Assembly (NCBI GenBank): GCA_964556755.1
Contig: CAZKXI010000017.1
Location: 1 to 64,000 of the forward strand
Length of the DNA stretch: 64,000 nucleotides
Reading direction: 5' to 3'
Source of the DNA: UBA4085 sp964556755
Lineage (GTDB): Bacteria > Acidobacteriota > Aminicenantia > Aminicenantales > UBA4085
The translations under genes and the position numbers were made by a program. Every line of letters begins with the position of its first letter. Within the stretch, counting starts at the first letter, position 1. A model generated the notes under the pieces. It was not told the DNA's origin, did no database searches, and saw nothing but the letters and a program-made list of their open reading frames with translations. Of this stretch, positions 32,105 to 40,379 are shown piece by piece.

Positions 32105-33406
32105 CTAAAGCTTGATCCCGCGGGCCTTGATCTCCGCCTGGCGGGCCAGATCGATCGCCCCGGCCAGCACGCGGGCCGCTTCCTGCGGGCTGTGGAATCC
32201 GGTGCTGTTCTCCGAGAAGATGAGATCCCAGCGCATCTGAGACCGGCGGATCAGGCCGCGGGCCTCCTCCAAGGCCGCATCGGGGGCGCCCCTTCCCTTG
32301 GCGGAGGCGAGGGCTTCCGTGGCCGAGAGCAGAGCCGTCTCCGCGGCCCGCAGGAGCTCGGCCGTCTTGCCCTGGATCTCGACGACCCGCGACCTCATCT
32401 CCTCCTCGGGCCAGGGGTGGCAGGCGCCGCAGGCGGCCCGGATGTTGACCAGGGGACTGCGGACCCAGTGGTCCGAGACCTTGACGGATCCGTTGCGGAC
32501 ATACGGCATATGGCAGTCGGCGCAAGCGACGCCCGAGCGGGCGTGGATGCCCGTGCCCCAGACCTCGAACTCGGGATGCTGCATCTTGAGCATCTTGGCC
32601 CCCGTCTGGGGATGGGTCCAGTCGACGTGGCCGTTGGCCTCGTAGACGGACTCGATGCCCTCGACGGTCCGGCCCTTGCTCCAGGGGAACGTCAGCTCCT
32701 TGCCGGCGCCCTTGAAGTAGTACTCGACGTGGCATTGGCCGCAGACGTAGGCTCGCATCTCCTGGCGGGTGGCCTTGGCCAGGTCCACTCCGGCCGCCGC
32801 CATGGCGTTCTTGAAGGCGGGCCGGGTGATCCGCAGCTCCATGGTCTTTGGATCGTGGCAGTCGGCGCAGGTCGATCCGCCATGCAGGCGCGGCGCCAAG
32901 TCGTTGTAGGGCGTCTTATTGAAGGCCTCCCAGCCCAGCTCCCGGATCAGCGAGGGCGCTTCGGCCGCGTGGCAGTTGGCGCAGGCCCCGGGCTGGGAGA
33001 AATTCTTGACCCGGAGGGTCGCCTTTTGATCGGCCAGGGCGTAGGCGTGGCCCCGCTCCTCCTTGTACTCGACGCTGAAGGCGTAGCCGGCCCAGAGCGT
33101 CTTGAGGGCCGGATAGCGGACCAGCTTGTCATAGGGATCCGATCCGCCGTAGGCGGTCGGCCCGTAGCTCTCGGCCGTCCTCTTGAAGGAATCGTACTCC
33201 AGGGGGAAGTTCTTGCCCCAGGCAACCGGATCGAGCTCGCCGTCCTTGATCTCGGCGACCTTTAAGGGGTAGGCCAGAGCCTCGGCCTTCCTCTGCCGGA
33301 TATTGAGATAGAGGAGGAAGACGACCGCGGCGGCGAAAGCCAGGACGAGGGCCGCCAGCCCGTAGTATCCGATTCCACGCTTGGAGGGGGATTCGGTCAT
33401 GTTCAT
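32105..33406 (-). CDS. nrfA: cytochrome c nitrite reductase (ammonia-forming), catalytic subunit
   Basis: The 433-residue pentaheme protein has an uncleaved-looking anchor (14-34) and haem sites at 142-146 (CANCH), 180-184 (CADCH), 222-226 (CGQCH), 295-299 (CADCH) and 326-330 (CGACH). NrfA landmarks are RGHAYALAD before haem 1, CGQCHVEYYF (active-site Tyr) and KMQHPEFEVW (Gln276, His277). The protein reduces nitrite to ammonia in the periplasm with six electrons. Haem 1 is CXXCH, not the usual CXXCK, so a His rather than Lys ligates the catalytic haem, as known for Campylobacter jejuni NrfA. It follows nrfH by 22 bases. The lack of a separable signal could suit its docking to NrfH. Confidence 0.92.
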   Translation of the reverse strand: MNMTESPSKRGIGYYGLAALVLAFAAAVVFLLYLNIRQRKAEALAYPLKVAEIKDGELDPVAWGKNFPLEYDSFKRTAESYGPTAYGGSDPYDKLVRYPALKTLWAGYAFSVEYKEERGHAYALADQKATLRVKNFSQPGACANCHAAEAPSLIRELGWEAFNKTPYNDLAPRLHGGSTCADCHDPKTMELRITRPAFKNAMAAAGVDLAKATRQEMRAYVCGQCHVEYYFKGAGKELTFPWSKGRTVEGIESVYEANGHVDWTHPQTGAKMLKMQHPEFEVWGTGIHARSGVACADCHMPYVRNGSVKVSDHWVRSPLVNIRAACGACHPWPEEEMRSRVVEIQGKTAELLRAAETALLSATEALASAKGRGAPDAALEEARGLIRRSQMRWDLIFSENSTGFHSPQEAARVLAGAIDLARQAEIKARGIKL

Positions 33407-33428
33407 CTCTCCTGAACGAAGCGTTCTC

Positions 33429-33902
33429 TCAATGCCCGGCCCCGCGGTGGCAGCGCAGGCAGTCGGTCCTTTCGCCGCCGGGGGAGGCGGTCATCATGGC
33501 CGTCAGGTCGGCGTGACAGCGCCGGCAGTTGGCCAGGACGATGCCGCGGTCGAAGTCGGTGATCCGGATGGGCTCCTCGAAGAAGCCGGTGGTGAAGGCG
33601 TAGCTGTGCTTGAACCCGTCGAGGCCCTTGATCGCCCAGTGGCCGATAAAGCCCTTCGGCACGTGGCAATCGTTGCACACGGCGACGGCGCGGTGCGAGG
33701 CCCGGTTCCAGTCGTCGAAGTGGCCGCGCATGATGTGGCAGTTGGCGCAGGCCGAGGGATCGTCGCTCAAGTAGGAGCCGCCCCGCGCATAGAGGAAGGT
33801 GAAGGCGGCCAGGCCCGCCGCGGCGAGGGCTAGAGCCGCGAGCAGAACCCGGCCGCGGCGGGAAGGACGCCCCGGACGGGAGGTCTTCGGGCCGGCTTCC
33901 AT
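33429..33902 (-). CDS. nrfH: NrfH tetraheme cytochrome c, quinol dehydrogenase subunit
   Basis: The 157-residue protein is one N-terminal anchor (18-38) followed by four CXXCH sites: 52-56, 76-80, 126-130 and 148-152. The motif CANCHIMRGHFDDW at haem 1 places the Met ligand (Met58) as in Desulfovibrio NrfH of the NapC/NirT family. It oxidises menaquinol and hands electrons to NrfA. The ATG at 33902 is three bases after the stop of the DUF438/hemerythrin gene, and AAGG overlaps that gene's end, so the three are cotranscribed. An in-frame extension to 33929 would overlap the upstream gene by 25 bases and is less likely. Confidence 0.92.
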   Translation of the reverse strand: MEAGPKTSRPGRPSRRGRVLLAALALAAAGLAAFTFLYARGGSYLSDDPSACANCHIMRGHFDDWNRASHRAVAVCNDCHVPKGFIGHWAIKGLDGFKHSYAFTTGFFEEPIRITDFDRGIVLANCRRCHADLTAMMTASPGGERTDCLRCHRGAGH

Positions 33903-33904
33903 CT

Positions 33905-35137
33905 TCAGGCCTTGTCCGTCTCGGTCCAATCCAGGAGCCGGCGCTCCCCTTGCAGGGTCCGTATCTCGGTGGCGTCCTGGGACACCTCCAGCACGCCGCG
34001 ATAGGCGCCCGCGGCGTCATAGACGGGAAAGTACCGGATCAGGATGAAGCGCCCTCCCTTTTCAATCCAGAACTCGGCCTTGTCCCGGGTCTTGGCTTTA
34101 AAGGCTTCCACGATGGCGTTGACGATATGAACGCTCTTGGGGGGGTGGCAGTTCTGGACGGCTCGGCCGATGACCTCCGGGCTGCGCGGGAAGATCCGCT
34201 CCGGCGTGTCGGAGTAGTAGCGGACGCGGCCGTTCTCGTCAACGAAGGTGATGTCGACGGGCAGGTGCTTGAGAAGCAGGTCCACCTGCCCGGGCGTCAG
34301 CCGGCCCTGTGAAAGGGGCAGGGCGGAATCAGGGGCGGATTCGGCAGCGGCCGGGGCGGCGGCCGAGCCCCTCGCCGCCAACCCGGCGTCCCAGAGCGCG
34401 GAGGGCTTGACCCAAGCGTAGCCGATCTCGGACTCGCCCCGCTGGATCCTGGCCCACTCGGCCGCGTCCAGCTTGCGGGCGGAGGTGGGGTAGAGAATCC
34501 TCTCCTCCAGAAAGATGAGGCGCTTGACCGCCCCGGCCAAAGGCTTGACGGCCGCCCCCGCGGCGGCTTGGTCGCCGGAGTCCAGCGCGGCCGCGATGCC
34601 CCGAAGCTTCTCGCGGATCTCGTCGTGCTTGCCCCACATGACCTTGGTCGGGCCGGTGAAGCGCTTGGCCTCCAGGGCCGGGAAGAGCTGATTCTCCTTG
34701 CGGGCATAATGCTTCTCGATCTCGCGGAAGCGGGTGAATACGGCCGCGAAGCGGTCGACGGCCGGAGCTTCGGCTCTGCCGGCGCGAAGCGGCTTGGCCG
34801 CCCGCTTCAGCTCTCTCAATAGAGCCTTGGCGGCTTTATTTTCCTGGATGAAGGTGTGGATGGGGTGTCCCGGGATCTTCCCGGGCTTGCCGGCCTTCTT
34901 GAGGGCTTTGTCGAAGACCTGGGCGTGCACGTCGCACAGGCGCTGGACTTCCTCGACGGGGAAGCCCTCGTCGATGAGGGCATTCTCCATGTCGGCGATC
35001 TCTTCGGGCGAGGTGTCCTTGATCAGGCCGGCGAATGTCCGCCGCAGCCTCTCGGCCGGAGCTCCGGCGTGCAGCTGCTTGATGATGCCTTTAAGAGCCT
35101 CTTGCTTTCCCGCTTTTTCCGCGACGCTCTGGCCCAT
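33905..35137 (-). CDS. DUF438-hemerythrin-PAS protein, putative NO/O2 or redox sensor
   Basis: The 410-residue cytoplasmic protein joins three parts: a DUF438 domain (about 13-82, LKGIIKQLHAGAP to the ALIDEGFP region), a hemerythrin-like helical bundle (about 85-230; HPIHTFIQEN, EKHYARKENQLFP, GKHDEIREKL and FLEERILYP carry the di-iron His/Glu ligands), and a PAS domain (about 285-400; HLPVDITFVDENGRVRYYS). This layout is seen in proteins that respond to nitric oxide or oxygen, or repair Fe-S centres (as in YtfE/RIC-related hemerythrins). It has no output domain, so it may be an NO sink or a modulator. AAAGGAG lies six bases before the ATG. It heads the nrf operon. Confidence 0.85.
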   Translation of the reverse strand: MGQSVAEKAGKQEALKGIIKQLHAGAPAERLRRTFAGLIKDTSPEEIADMENALIDEGFPVEEVQRLCDVHAQVFDKALKKAGKPGKIPGHPIHTFIQENKAAKALLRELKRAAKPLRAGRAEAPAVDRFAAVFTRFREIEKHYARKENQLFPALEAKRFTGPTKVMWGKHDEIREKLRGIAAALDSGDQAAAGAAVKPLAGAVKRLIFLEERILYPTSARKLDAAEWARIQRGESEIGYAWVKPSALWDAGLAARGSAAAPAAAESAPDSALPLSQGRLTPGQVDLLLKHLPVDITFVDENGRVRYYSDTPERIFPRSPEVIGRAVQNCHPPKSVHIVNAIVEAFKAKTRDKAEFWIEKGGRFILIRYFPVYDAAGAYRGVLEVSQDATEIRTLQGERRLLDWTETDKA

Positions 35138-35166
35138 GGCCGTCTCCTTTCCGGGGGCGAACGGTC

Positions 35167-35208
35167 AGTGTACCCGGACTTTACCCCGGCGCCTTGACTC
35201 GGGTCAAG
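35167..35208 (-). promoter_or_regulatory. FNR/CRP-type palindrome and -10 box before the nrf operon
   Basis: A perfect inverted repeat CTTGAC-TCGG-GTCAAG (35208-35193) fits the TTG-N8-CAA pattern of FNR/NnrR/DNR regulators. On the minus strand a TACACT -10-like hexamer lies at 35172-35167, and a start about seven bases on (near 35160) places the palindrome centre about 41 bases upstream. That is the position used by class II FNR activators. No good -35 hexamer is present, as expected for an activator-dependent promoter. Confidence 0.65.
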
Positions 35209-35230
35209 TCGAGAAAGGTCGCGGACGAGG

Positions 35231-37216
35231 CTATCTCTTGGCCAGGCGCTCTCGGATCTTGGCCGCCGCGGCCTTGGCTTCCGCCTGGAGGGCGGCATCG
35301 GCCCCCAACGATTCGGCCAAGGCCAGGCCGGCAGGGCAAGGGAAGCCCGTCAGGGCGGCCAGGACCAGCTTCTTTTCCTCGGGCCTGGCCGCCAATCCGG
35401 CCGCGGTCTGGAGGGAGGCGACGGCTTCCCCGGCCGGAGCGTATTTCTCGCCTGCGGTCATGCGGATGAATCCCTGCAGGGCCAGCAGGCGATGGGTCTC
35501 GTCCCGGGACGATCGGGCCAGAGCCAGGGCATCGTGCCGGGCCGATGCCGTCGGCCAGGCCGCCAGGGAGCGGACGGCCGCGTCGACGACGCCGGCGTCC
35601 GCATCGGCCAGCCCGGCCCGGACGGCGGGCAGGGCGCTGTCGTCGCCGATCCGTCCGGCTAGATCAAGGAGCTTGCCTTTCTCCGCAGGGCTCTTGGCTC
35701 CGGCCAGGCGGGCGATCACGGCCGCGGCCCGGCCGTCCGGATTGGCGATCTTGGCGGCCAGAGCGGCGGCCGCCGCGGCCGCCTCCCCGATCTCGGCTTC
35801 GCCCTCGGCCTTCAGCAGAACGTCCAGCAGGGCCGGGATGTCGGAAGGGGTGCCGATGGTCCGCAGCGTCCGGGCCGCCAGGATCCGCATCTCGGGCGAA
35901 TCGGAGGACAGGAACGGCGCGACGGCGCTCTTGGCCGCATAGAGCTGGCGGCCGCCGACGGCCCGCAGGGCTTCGGCTTGAACGGCCGGGGACGATGCGC
36001 CGCCCAGCAGCGCCAGCACGGCCTCGTCGGCCTCGCGGCCTTTGAGGCTCTCCAGAGCGGTCCGGGCCGCCGCCTGCTCGGCTCCCTTGGCCTTGGCCGC
36101 GGCCTCGGCCAGGAAGCCCGCGACGGAGGCGTCACCGACGGCTTCCAGGGCCTTGAAGGCCGCCAGGCGCACGGGCGCCGAATCGCCGCGGGCCGCCTGC
36201 AGGACCGTCGGCAGAATCTTGGCCTTGGGGTAGCCGGACAAGGCCGACAGGATCTGGATCTGGATGGGCTCCGGGCGCCCGGGCAGGAGAGCGCAGACCG
36301 CGTCGATGGATTCGGGCTTGATGATCTTCCGCAGCGAGGCCACGGCCGCCGCCTGAACGGCGGGATCGGAGCCCTTCAGCCCCTCCAGGAGGAGGCCCGG
36401 AGCCTTGTCGCCGGATACGCCGAGCTTGCCGATCATGGCCCCTTCCCGCAGAGTCGCCGGCAGGGATGTCTCGGCCAGGATCCTGTCGTAGAGGGGCGCA
36501 GCGGCTCGGTCTCCGCCCGCCGACCTCAAGCCTTCGGCGCAGCGAAGGAAGGCGGAGGCGAAGGCCGGCCGGACATCGGCGCGGGCGCCGGAGAAGGACG
36601 CAAGCAGGGCGTTGGCCGCTTCGGCGCTGCCGATGGCGCCCAAGGCCGTGGCGGCCTGGGCCGGGAATTCGCCCGTCCGGTCCGAGGCCAGCTTGGCCAG
36701 CGGGCCGACGGCGGCGGCCGCCTTGCGGTCGCCCAGCACGGCGATCAGGGCGGGCTTGACGGCTCTCGGCGCCCGCGACAGGGCCTGCAGGAAGGCCTCG
36801 TCGGCGGCCGGCCCGGGGATGCCGTCCAGGGCGTAGAGGGCCGCGTCGGTCGTGCCGGGATCGAGCAGCAGGGCCTGGAGAGCGGGCACGGCCTTCGGAC
36901 CGGCGATCATCCGCAGGTGCCGGGCGACCACGGACTTGGCCGCCGGGGTCGCCTTGCCGACCGCCAAGAAGTCCAGGAGGCGGCCTTCGCAGACGGCCCG
37001 GCTGGACTCCATGTCCTTGGACGCCCGGACGATGTCATTCAGCTTCCAGACGGCTTCGGAATGGATGCCGCCGTCATAGACGGCGACCTTCTTGAGGATC
37101 TCGTCCAGGGATTCCCCGGCTTGGCCGGCCCGGGCCGGGGCCGGGCCCGCGGCGAGAGCCAGGAGGATGGCCGCGAAGGCCGCGGCGGCGAAGGGAAGGC
37201 GGTTGGAGCGGCGCAT
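35231..37216 (-). CDS. secreted HEAT-repeat protein
   Basis: The 661-residue protein has a signal peptide (about 1-30) and is helical to the end, with repeats of about 30 residues such as AVPALQALLLDPGTTDAALYAL, AVKPALIAVLGDRKAAAAVGPL and DIPALLDVLLK (roughly 17-18 repeats from 60 on). HEAT arrays act as protein scaffolds. Similar secreted HEAT proteins co-occur with Gfo/Idh/MocA and DUF1080 proteins in Planctomycetes-type sugar operons, as I recall. It is the last gene of the TIM-Gfo-lipoprotein-Gfo-HEAT operon, 13 bases after the Gfo/Idh/MocA gene. No partner is known. Confidence 0.8.
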   Translation of the reverse strand: MRRSNRLPFAAAAFAAILLALAAGPAPARAGQAGESLDEILKKVAVYDGGIHSEAVWKLNDIVRASKDMESSRAVCEGRLLDFLAVGKATPAAKSVVARHLRMIAGPKAVPALQALLLDPGTTDAALYALDGIPGPAADEAFLQALSRAPRAVKPALIAVLGDRKAAAAVGPLAKLASDRTGEFPAQAATALGAIGSAEAANALLASFSGARADVRPAFASAFLRCAEGLRSAGGDRAAAPLYDRILAETSLPATLREGAMIGKLGVSGDKAPGLLLEGLKGSDPAVQAAAVASLRKIIKPESIDAVCALLPGRPEPIQIQILSALSGYPKAKILPTVLQAARGDSAPVRLAAFKALEAVGDASVAGFLAEAAAKAKGAEQAAARTALESLKGREADEAVLALLGGASSPAVQAEALRAVGGRQLYAAKSAVAPFLSSDSPEMRILAARTLRTIGTPSDIPALLDVLLKAEGEAEIGEAAAAAAALAAKIANPDGRAAAVIARLAGAKSPAEKGKLLDLAGRIGDDSALPAVRAGLADADAGVVDAAVRSLAAWPTASARHDALALARSSRDETHRLLALQGFIRMTAGEKYAPAGEAVASLQTAAGLAARPEEKKLVLAALTGFPCPAGLALAESLGADAALQAEAKAAAAKIRERLAKR

Positions 37217-37229
37217 GGGACCTCCTGTC

Positions 37230-38552
37230 TCAGGCGGGCAGCTGCCAGGGCTTTCGGTAGGGCAGGCTGAGGAGCCTGTCCGCGTCGGGGTCGCCCAGGA
37301 CGGTCTCGTTGGCCGGATCCCAGCGCAGCGTCCGGCCCGTCTCGATGGCGGCGACGGCCAGGTGGCCGACCGAAGCGGATCGATGGGCGGTCTCGGCCGG
37401 GGCGATGGTCGCGGCCCGGCTGCGGATGCACTCGACGAAATTGCGATAGTGGTCGCGGCTGCGGGTCAGTCGGATCTCGTTGGGTCCGACCGTCTCCTGG
37501 ACCAGGGAGGCCGGTTGGGCCTCGAAGCCGCCGCGGTCGACCCAGATCCAGCCGCGCTCTCCGATCCACTTGGTCCCGCTCTGGATCTCGGGGTAGCCTC
37601 CGGCCAGGATGATCGGCGTGCCGTCGGCGTAGATCGCCTCCGCCCAGTAGCGGGTCGCGCTGTTATAGATGCCCGTCGTCGGGAAGTCTCCCGTGCCCTT
37701 GATCCTGACCGGGCCGGTCCCGTCGTATCCCAGCCCCCAATGGGCGATGTCCAGGTGGTGGCCGATCCAGTCCATCAGCTGCCCGCCGCCGTAGCTCATG
37801 TTCCAGCGCCAGTTCATGTGGACGCGGGCCTTGCAGTAGGGGGCCCAGGGCGCCGGGCCGAGCCAGGTCTCGTAGTCGAAGCCGGCCGGCGGCGGCTCGA
37901 TGGTCTCCTGGCCGAAGGTGCGGGCGAAGTCGTAGTGGCCGGCGGGGAGCCCCACTTCGACCCGCAGGATCTTCCCCAGGCGCCCGTTGCGGACCAGCTC
38001 GCAGGCCCGGTGGAAGTTGTCGACCGAGCGCTGCCAGGAGCCGGTCTGCCAGACGCGGCCGTAGCGCTGGACGGCGTCGCAGAGGGCCCGGCCTTCGCGC
38101 AGGGTGTGGGTGATGGGCTTCTCGCCGTAGACATCCAGCCCCGCCCGCAGGGCCGAGATCGAGAGGATGGCGTGCCAGTGGTCGGGGACGGCGATGGAGA
38201 CGGCGTCCAAGTCGCCTCGGGCGAAGAGCTTGCGGAAGTCCTTGTAAGTCGCGCAGTCCCGGTTGCCGTACTTGCCGTCGACGATGGACTTGCCCTCGGC
38301 CAGGTGGGCGTCGTCCAGGTCGCAGACGGCCACGTACTGCACGCCGTCCTGCTCCATGATCCCCTTCATATTGGAGCCGCCCTGCATGCCGAAGCCGATG
38401 CCGGCCATGACGATCCGTTCGCTGGGCGGGAAGGCCCCGTTCAGGCCCAGGGCCGAGCCCTTGATGATGGCGGGGAAAGCGGCGGCGCCGGCCGCGGCCA
38501 GGGGGACTCGCCGCAGGAACTCGCGGCGGCGCATGGGGCGGGGACGGTTCAT
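37230..38552 (-). CDS. Tat-exported Gfo/Idh/MocA family oxidoreductase
   Basis: The 440-residue protein has a Tat leader (MRRREFLRRVPLAA) and a GIGFGMQGG nucleotide-binding turn (51-59). VAVCDLDD places the ribose-binding Asp, and a complete EKP motif lies at 144-146. The C-terminal domain holds WRWNMSYGGGQLMDWIGHHLDI, the family's catalytic D..GHH.D pattern. Start 38552 has GGGAGGA upstream; a longer reading frame upstream is rejected. It lies between a small lipoprotein and the HEAT gene in the same operon. Paired with the other operon member (39107-40360), it may act on the same substrate or in oxidation/reduction steps. Confidence 0.9.
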   Translation of the reverse strand: MNRPRPMRRREFLRRVPLAAAGAAAFPAIIKGSALGLNGAFPPSERIVMAGIGFGMQGGSNMKGIMEQDGVQYVAVCDLDDAHLAEGKSIVDGKYGNRDCATYKDFRKLFARGDLDAVSIAVPDHWHAILSISALRAGLDVYGEKPITHTLREGRALCDAVQRYGRVWQTGSWQRSVDNFHRACELVRNGRLGKILRVEVGLPAGHYDFARTFGQETIEPPPAGFDYETWLGPAPWAPYCKARVHMNWRWNMSYGGGQLMDWIGHHLDIAHWGLGYDGTGPVRIKGTGDFPTTGIYNSATRYWAEAIYADGTPIILAGGYPEIQSGTKWIGERGWIWVDRGGFEAQPASLVQETVGPNEIRLTRSRDHYRNFVECIRSRAATIAPAETAHRSASVGHLAVAAIETGRTLRWDPANETVLGDPDADRLLSLPYRKPWQLPA

Positions 38553-38572
38553 GACATCCTCCCTTTCTTCAC

Positions 38573-39082
38573 TTACGGCATCTTGACGGCGATGTCGATC
38601 AGGTCCGGCAGCTTCGAGGACAGGAAGTCGACGATCTCCTTCTCGCCCTTCTCGAGGTTGTAGTACAGGAAGGCGTCCTTGAGGGTATTGTCCTTGGCGA
38701 AGACATGCTTGCCGCGGTTCTCGCCGAGATAGCCGTTGGCCGCGCCGAAGAGCCGGATGTCCTTGTCCCGCAGGGCCAGGAAGCGGGGGTTGATCGCCGC
38801 CATCTTGGCCGCGTACGTCTCGTAGAGCGCGTCCAGCTGGGGCTTGAGGACGGCGGCCTCGGGCTTGTCCTTGGTCAGGACGGCGGCCTCGGCCACGGCC
38901 TCGTCGAAGAGGCCGAGAATCTCCTTGGCGATCAGGACGCCTTCGTCGTCGCCGGCGGGAGCGGTCGCAGCGGCCGAGGCCTGGGGCGCGGCGGCCTGGT
39001 CGGCGGCCGGCTTGTCCTTGCCGCCGCAGGCGGCCAACAGGACGATGAGTCCGAGGAGACAAATGAGCGATGATTTCTTCAT
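38573..39082 (-). CDS. hypothetical lipoprotein
   Basis: The 169-residue protein has a clear lipobox (LLAACGG, Cys19) followed by a Pro/Ala/Ser-rich linker (about 24-45). The mature part is helical, with the segments AKEILGLFDEAVAEAA and DNTLKDAFLYYNLEKGEKE. No domain is recognised. It lies between two Gfo/Idh/MocA genes with 20-24 base gaps, so it is a member of the sugar operon and probably sits in the outer membrane or periplasm. Confidence 0.75.
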   Translation of the reverse strand: MKKSSLICLLGLIVLLAACGGKDKPAADQAAAPQASAAATAPAGDDEGVLIAKEILGLFDEAVAEAAVLTKDKPEAAVLKPQLDALYETYAAKMAAINPRFLALRDKDIRLFGAANGYLGENRGKHVFAKDNTLKDAFLYYNLEKGEKEIVDFLSSKLPDLIDIAVKMP

Positions 39083-39106
39083 GGCAAGCTCCTTTTCAAG
39101 CGTCTA

Positions 39107-40360
39107 TCAGATAAGAGGCGTCACGCCGGGGACGGCCGGCGGATCCACCGGGTTGGGCCCGAAGGCCATGACCTTGGGCGTCAGGTCCAGCCGGGAGGCG
39201 TTCAGGGCCCAGTCCCAGGAGATGGCCCGGCCGGTGTAGGCGCTCATGCGGCCCATGATGGCGCATAGCGTGCTCTCGGCGACTTGGCGGCCCTCGTTGA
39301 GGGGCTTTCCGGCCCGGATGCTTTCGATCAGGTCGGCGTGCTCCTGCTCGTAGGGGTTGCGCTCCTCGCCCTCGAACTTCCAGGGGCGGTCGCCCTTGAT
39401 CTCGCCGTAGCCGAAGGCCACGCCCTTGGTCCCGATGATCTTCTCCTCGACCCGGTCGGCGCAGCCCTTGATCTGGCGGCAATAGCTGGCGACCCGGACG
39501 CCCTCAGGGTACTCGAACTCGACGGCGAAGTGGTCGAAGATGTTGCCGTATTCGGGCTCAACCCGGACTTGGCGGCCGCCCATGCCCATGGCCGACTTGG
39601 GCGGCGCGCCCACGGCCCAGTTGACCACGTCGATGTTGTGGACATGCTGCTCGACGATGTGGTCGCCCGAGGTCCAGGAGAAGTAGAGCCAGTTGCGGCA
39701 GTGCCATTCCATCTCGGACATGGCCGGCTCCTTCTTGATGACCCACAGGTCGCCCTGGTTCCAATAGCACTGGGCGCCGACGATCGCCCCGATCTGGCCG
39801 TCCTGGATCCGCTTCATCAGCTCCAGGTAGCGCTTCTGGTGGCGCCGCTGGGTGCCGGCCACGATGGCCAGGCCCTTCTGGCGGGCCAGGTCGGACGCGG
39901 CCAGGATGGTCCGGATCCCGGCCGGGTCGACGGCGACGGGCTTCTCCATGAAGACGTTCTTGCCCGCCTCGATGACGGCCTTGAGATGGGCGGGCCGGAA
40001 GCCGGGCGGGGCGGCCGTGACGATGTGGTTGACCTGGGGCAGGGCCAGCAGGCCCTTGTAGCCCTCCAGCCCCGTGAAGCAGGTCTCGGGGGCGACCTTG
40101 ACCTTGTCGGCGTGCTTCTCCCGCAGCTTCTTCAAGCAGGAATCGATGCGGTCCTGAAAGGGATCGAAGAGGGCCACGACCTCCACTCCGGGGGCCGCGT
40201 CCATGGCGTTGATGGCCGCTCCGGTGCCGCGGCCGCCGCAGCCGATGACCCCGATCCGGATGGTGTCCGAGCCCTGGGCGAAGAGGCCGAGGTTGCCGGG
40301 GATGGCCGCCGCCAGTCCCGCGGCCGCCGTCGTCTTGATGAATTCGCGTCGGGTGGTCAT
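39107..40360 (-). CDS. Tat-exported Gfo/Idh/MocA family oxidoreductase
   Basis: The 417-residue protein has a Tat leader (MTTRREFIKTTAAAG), a GCGGRG turn (40-45), and EKP at 139-141. C-terminal domain segments include GDHIVEQHVHNIDVVNWAVG. The start at 40360 (AAGGAG six bases upstream) is preferred to a long extension that runs into the upstream isomerase. It follows the TIM-barrel isomerase by 19 bases. The substrate is presumably a sugar or polyol outside the cytoplasm. Confidence 0.9.
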   Translation of the reverse strand: MTTRREFIKTTAAAGLAAAIPGNLGLFAQGSDTIRIGVIGCGGRGTGAAINAMDAAPGVEVVALFDPFQDRIDSCLKKLREKHADKVKVAPETCFTGLEGYKGLLALPQVNHIVTAAPPGFRPAHLKAVIEAGKNVFMEKPVAVDPAGIRTILAASDLARQKGLAIVAGTQRRHQKRYLELMKRIQDGQIGAIVGAQCYWNQGDLWVIKKEPAMSEMEWHCRNWLYFSWTSGDHIVEQHVHNIDVVNWAVGAPPKSAMGMGGRQVRVEPEYGNIFDHFAVEFEYPEGVRVASYCRQIKGCADRVEEKIIGTKGVAFGYGEIKGDRPWKFEGEERNPYEQEHADLIESIRAGKPLNEGRQVAESTLCAIMGRMSAYTGRAISWDWALNASRLDLTPKVMAFGPNPVDPPAVPGVTPLI

Positions 40361-40379
40361 GAGTGCTCCTTGGGGGGGA

